Part shown: piece by piece, positions 61,479 through 64,000 of the stretch | Layout: every line of letters starts with the position of its first letter | How positions within the stretch are numbered: position 1 is the stretch's first letter | From: Aureimonas sp. SA4125 | Lineage (GTDB): Bacteria; Pseudomonadota; Alphaproteobacteria; Rhizobiales; Rhizobiaceae | Direction of reading: 5' to 3' | Assembly (NCBI RefSeq): GCF_019973775.1 | Contig: NZ_AP025032.1 | Span: 3,741,001-3,805,000 of the forward strand | Length of the DNA stretch: 64,000 nt | Translations under genes and position numbers: made by a program | Notes under the pieces: generated by a model | Seen by the model: the letters and a program-made list of their open reading frames with translations, nothing else | What the model was told of the DNA's origin: nothing | The model's database searches: none

Positions 61479-64000
<2,522 letters not shown>

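Overview
This is a GC-rich (about two-thirds G+C by eye) chromosomal segment from an alphaproteobacterium, most likely order Hyphomicrobiales (Rhizobiales). The evidence is the gene set: two Omp25/Omp31-type outer-membrane proteins, an aa3-type bacterial cytochrome c oxidase subunit IV, a split proton-translocating transhydrogenase (pntAA/pntAB/pntB), DUF992, DUF3750 and TIGR03808-like proteins, heterotetrameric sarcosine oxidase soxBDAG, and 5S/23S rRNA of alphaproteobacterial type. An Aurantimonadaceae/Rhizobiaceae-like host is only a guess. Coding density is high and most genes are ordinary housekeeping or metabolic genes. Two identical IS256-family elements and one toxin-antitoxin pair are the clear mobile or accessory parts.

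Layout. 1-10.9 kb: the 3' part of a MeaB GTPase gene, an exported beta-helix protein, a NYN/LOTUS-type putative RNase, an asparaginase, a DUF3750 protein, a PfkB sugar kinase, two Omp25-like proteins, a cytochrome c, a thioredoxin-like protein and a class I aldolase. 11.6-13.0 kb: IS256 copy 1 with an 8-bp target duplication, next to a 20-bp tandem repeat. 13.1-18.3 kb: a four-gene periplasmic iron operon (imelysin, di-heme oxidoreductase, imelysin-like, DUF1513) preceded by an Irr/ICE-like palindrome. 18.4-19.0 kb: a HigBA-type pair. 19.2-24.4 kb: soxBDAG. 24.6-33.6 kb: a membrane protein, a TPR lipoprotein, DUF992, the coxIV-pntAA-pntAB-pntB cluster, a PfpI protein, recX and a degenerate ParA-like protein. 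33.9-46.9 kb: PuuD-like hydrolase, NicO/DUF1007 metal transport pair, DUF883, L,D-transpeptidase, LysR, ornithine/lysine decarboxylase, GNAT, CobW GTPase plus WD40 protein, creatininase-like amidase, MarR, and LacI overlapping a 2-hydroxyacid dehydrogenase. 47.1-56.3 kb: a protease-inhibitor-like protein, GNAT, alpha/beta hydrolase, eda, otsA-otsB, a muramidase, dadA under a tandem glycine riboswitch, and choline sulfatase betC. 56.4-57.8 kb: IS256 copy 2. 58.0-60.5 kb: a small P-loop protein and an acyl-CoA synthetase. 60.9-64.0 kb: the distal end of an rRNA operon on the minus strand (partial 23S, spacer, 5S, strong hairpin).

How the genes fit together. Several genes fall along a methylated-amine route: BetC (choline-O-sulfate to choline), SoxBDAG (sarcosine to glycine), a glycine-sensing riboswitch upstream of a DadA-like flavoprotein, and a GhrB-like hydroxyacid dehydrogenase that could reduce glyoxylate. 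This link is inference, because the choline-to-sarcosine steps are not in the window. A second theme is metals: the iron operon with its ICE-like site, NicO/DUF1007, and the His-rich CobW GTPase with WD40 partner. Nothing here is clearly a wholly new system. The most informative items are the riboswitch-dadA arrangement, the ICE-like box close to a fresh IS insertion, the ParA-like protein lacking the Walker A lysine, and the pair of identical IS copies with separate target duplications.
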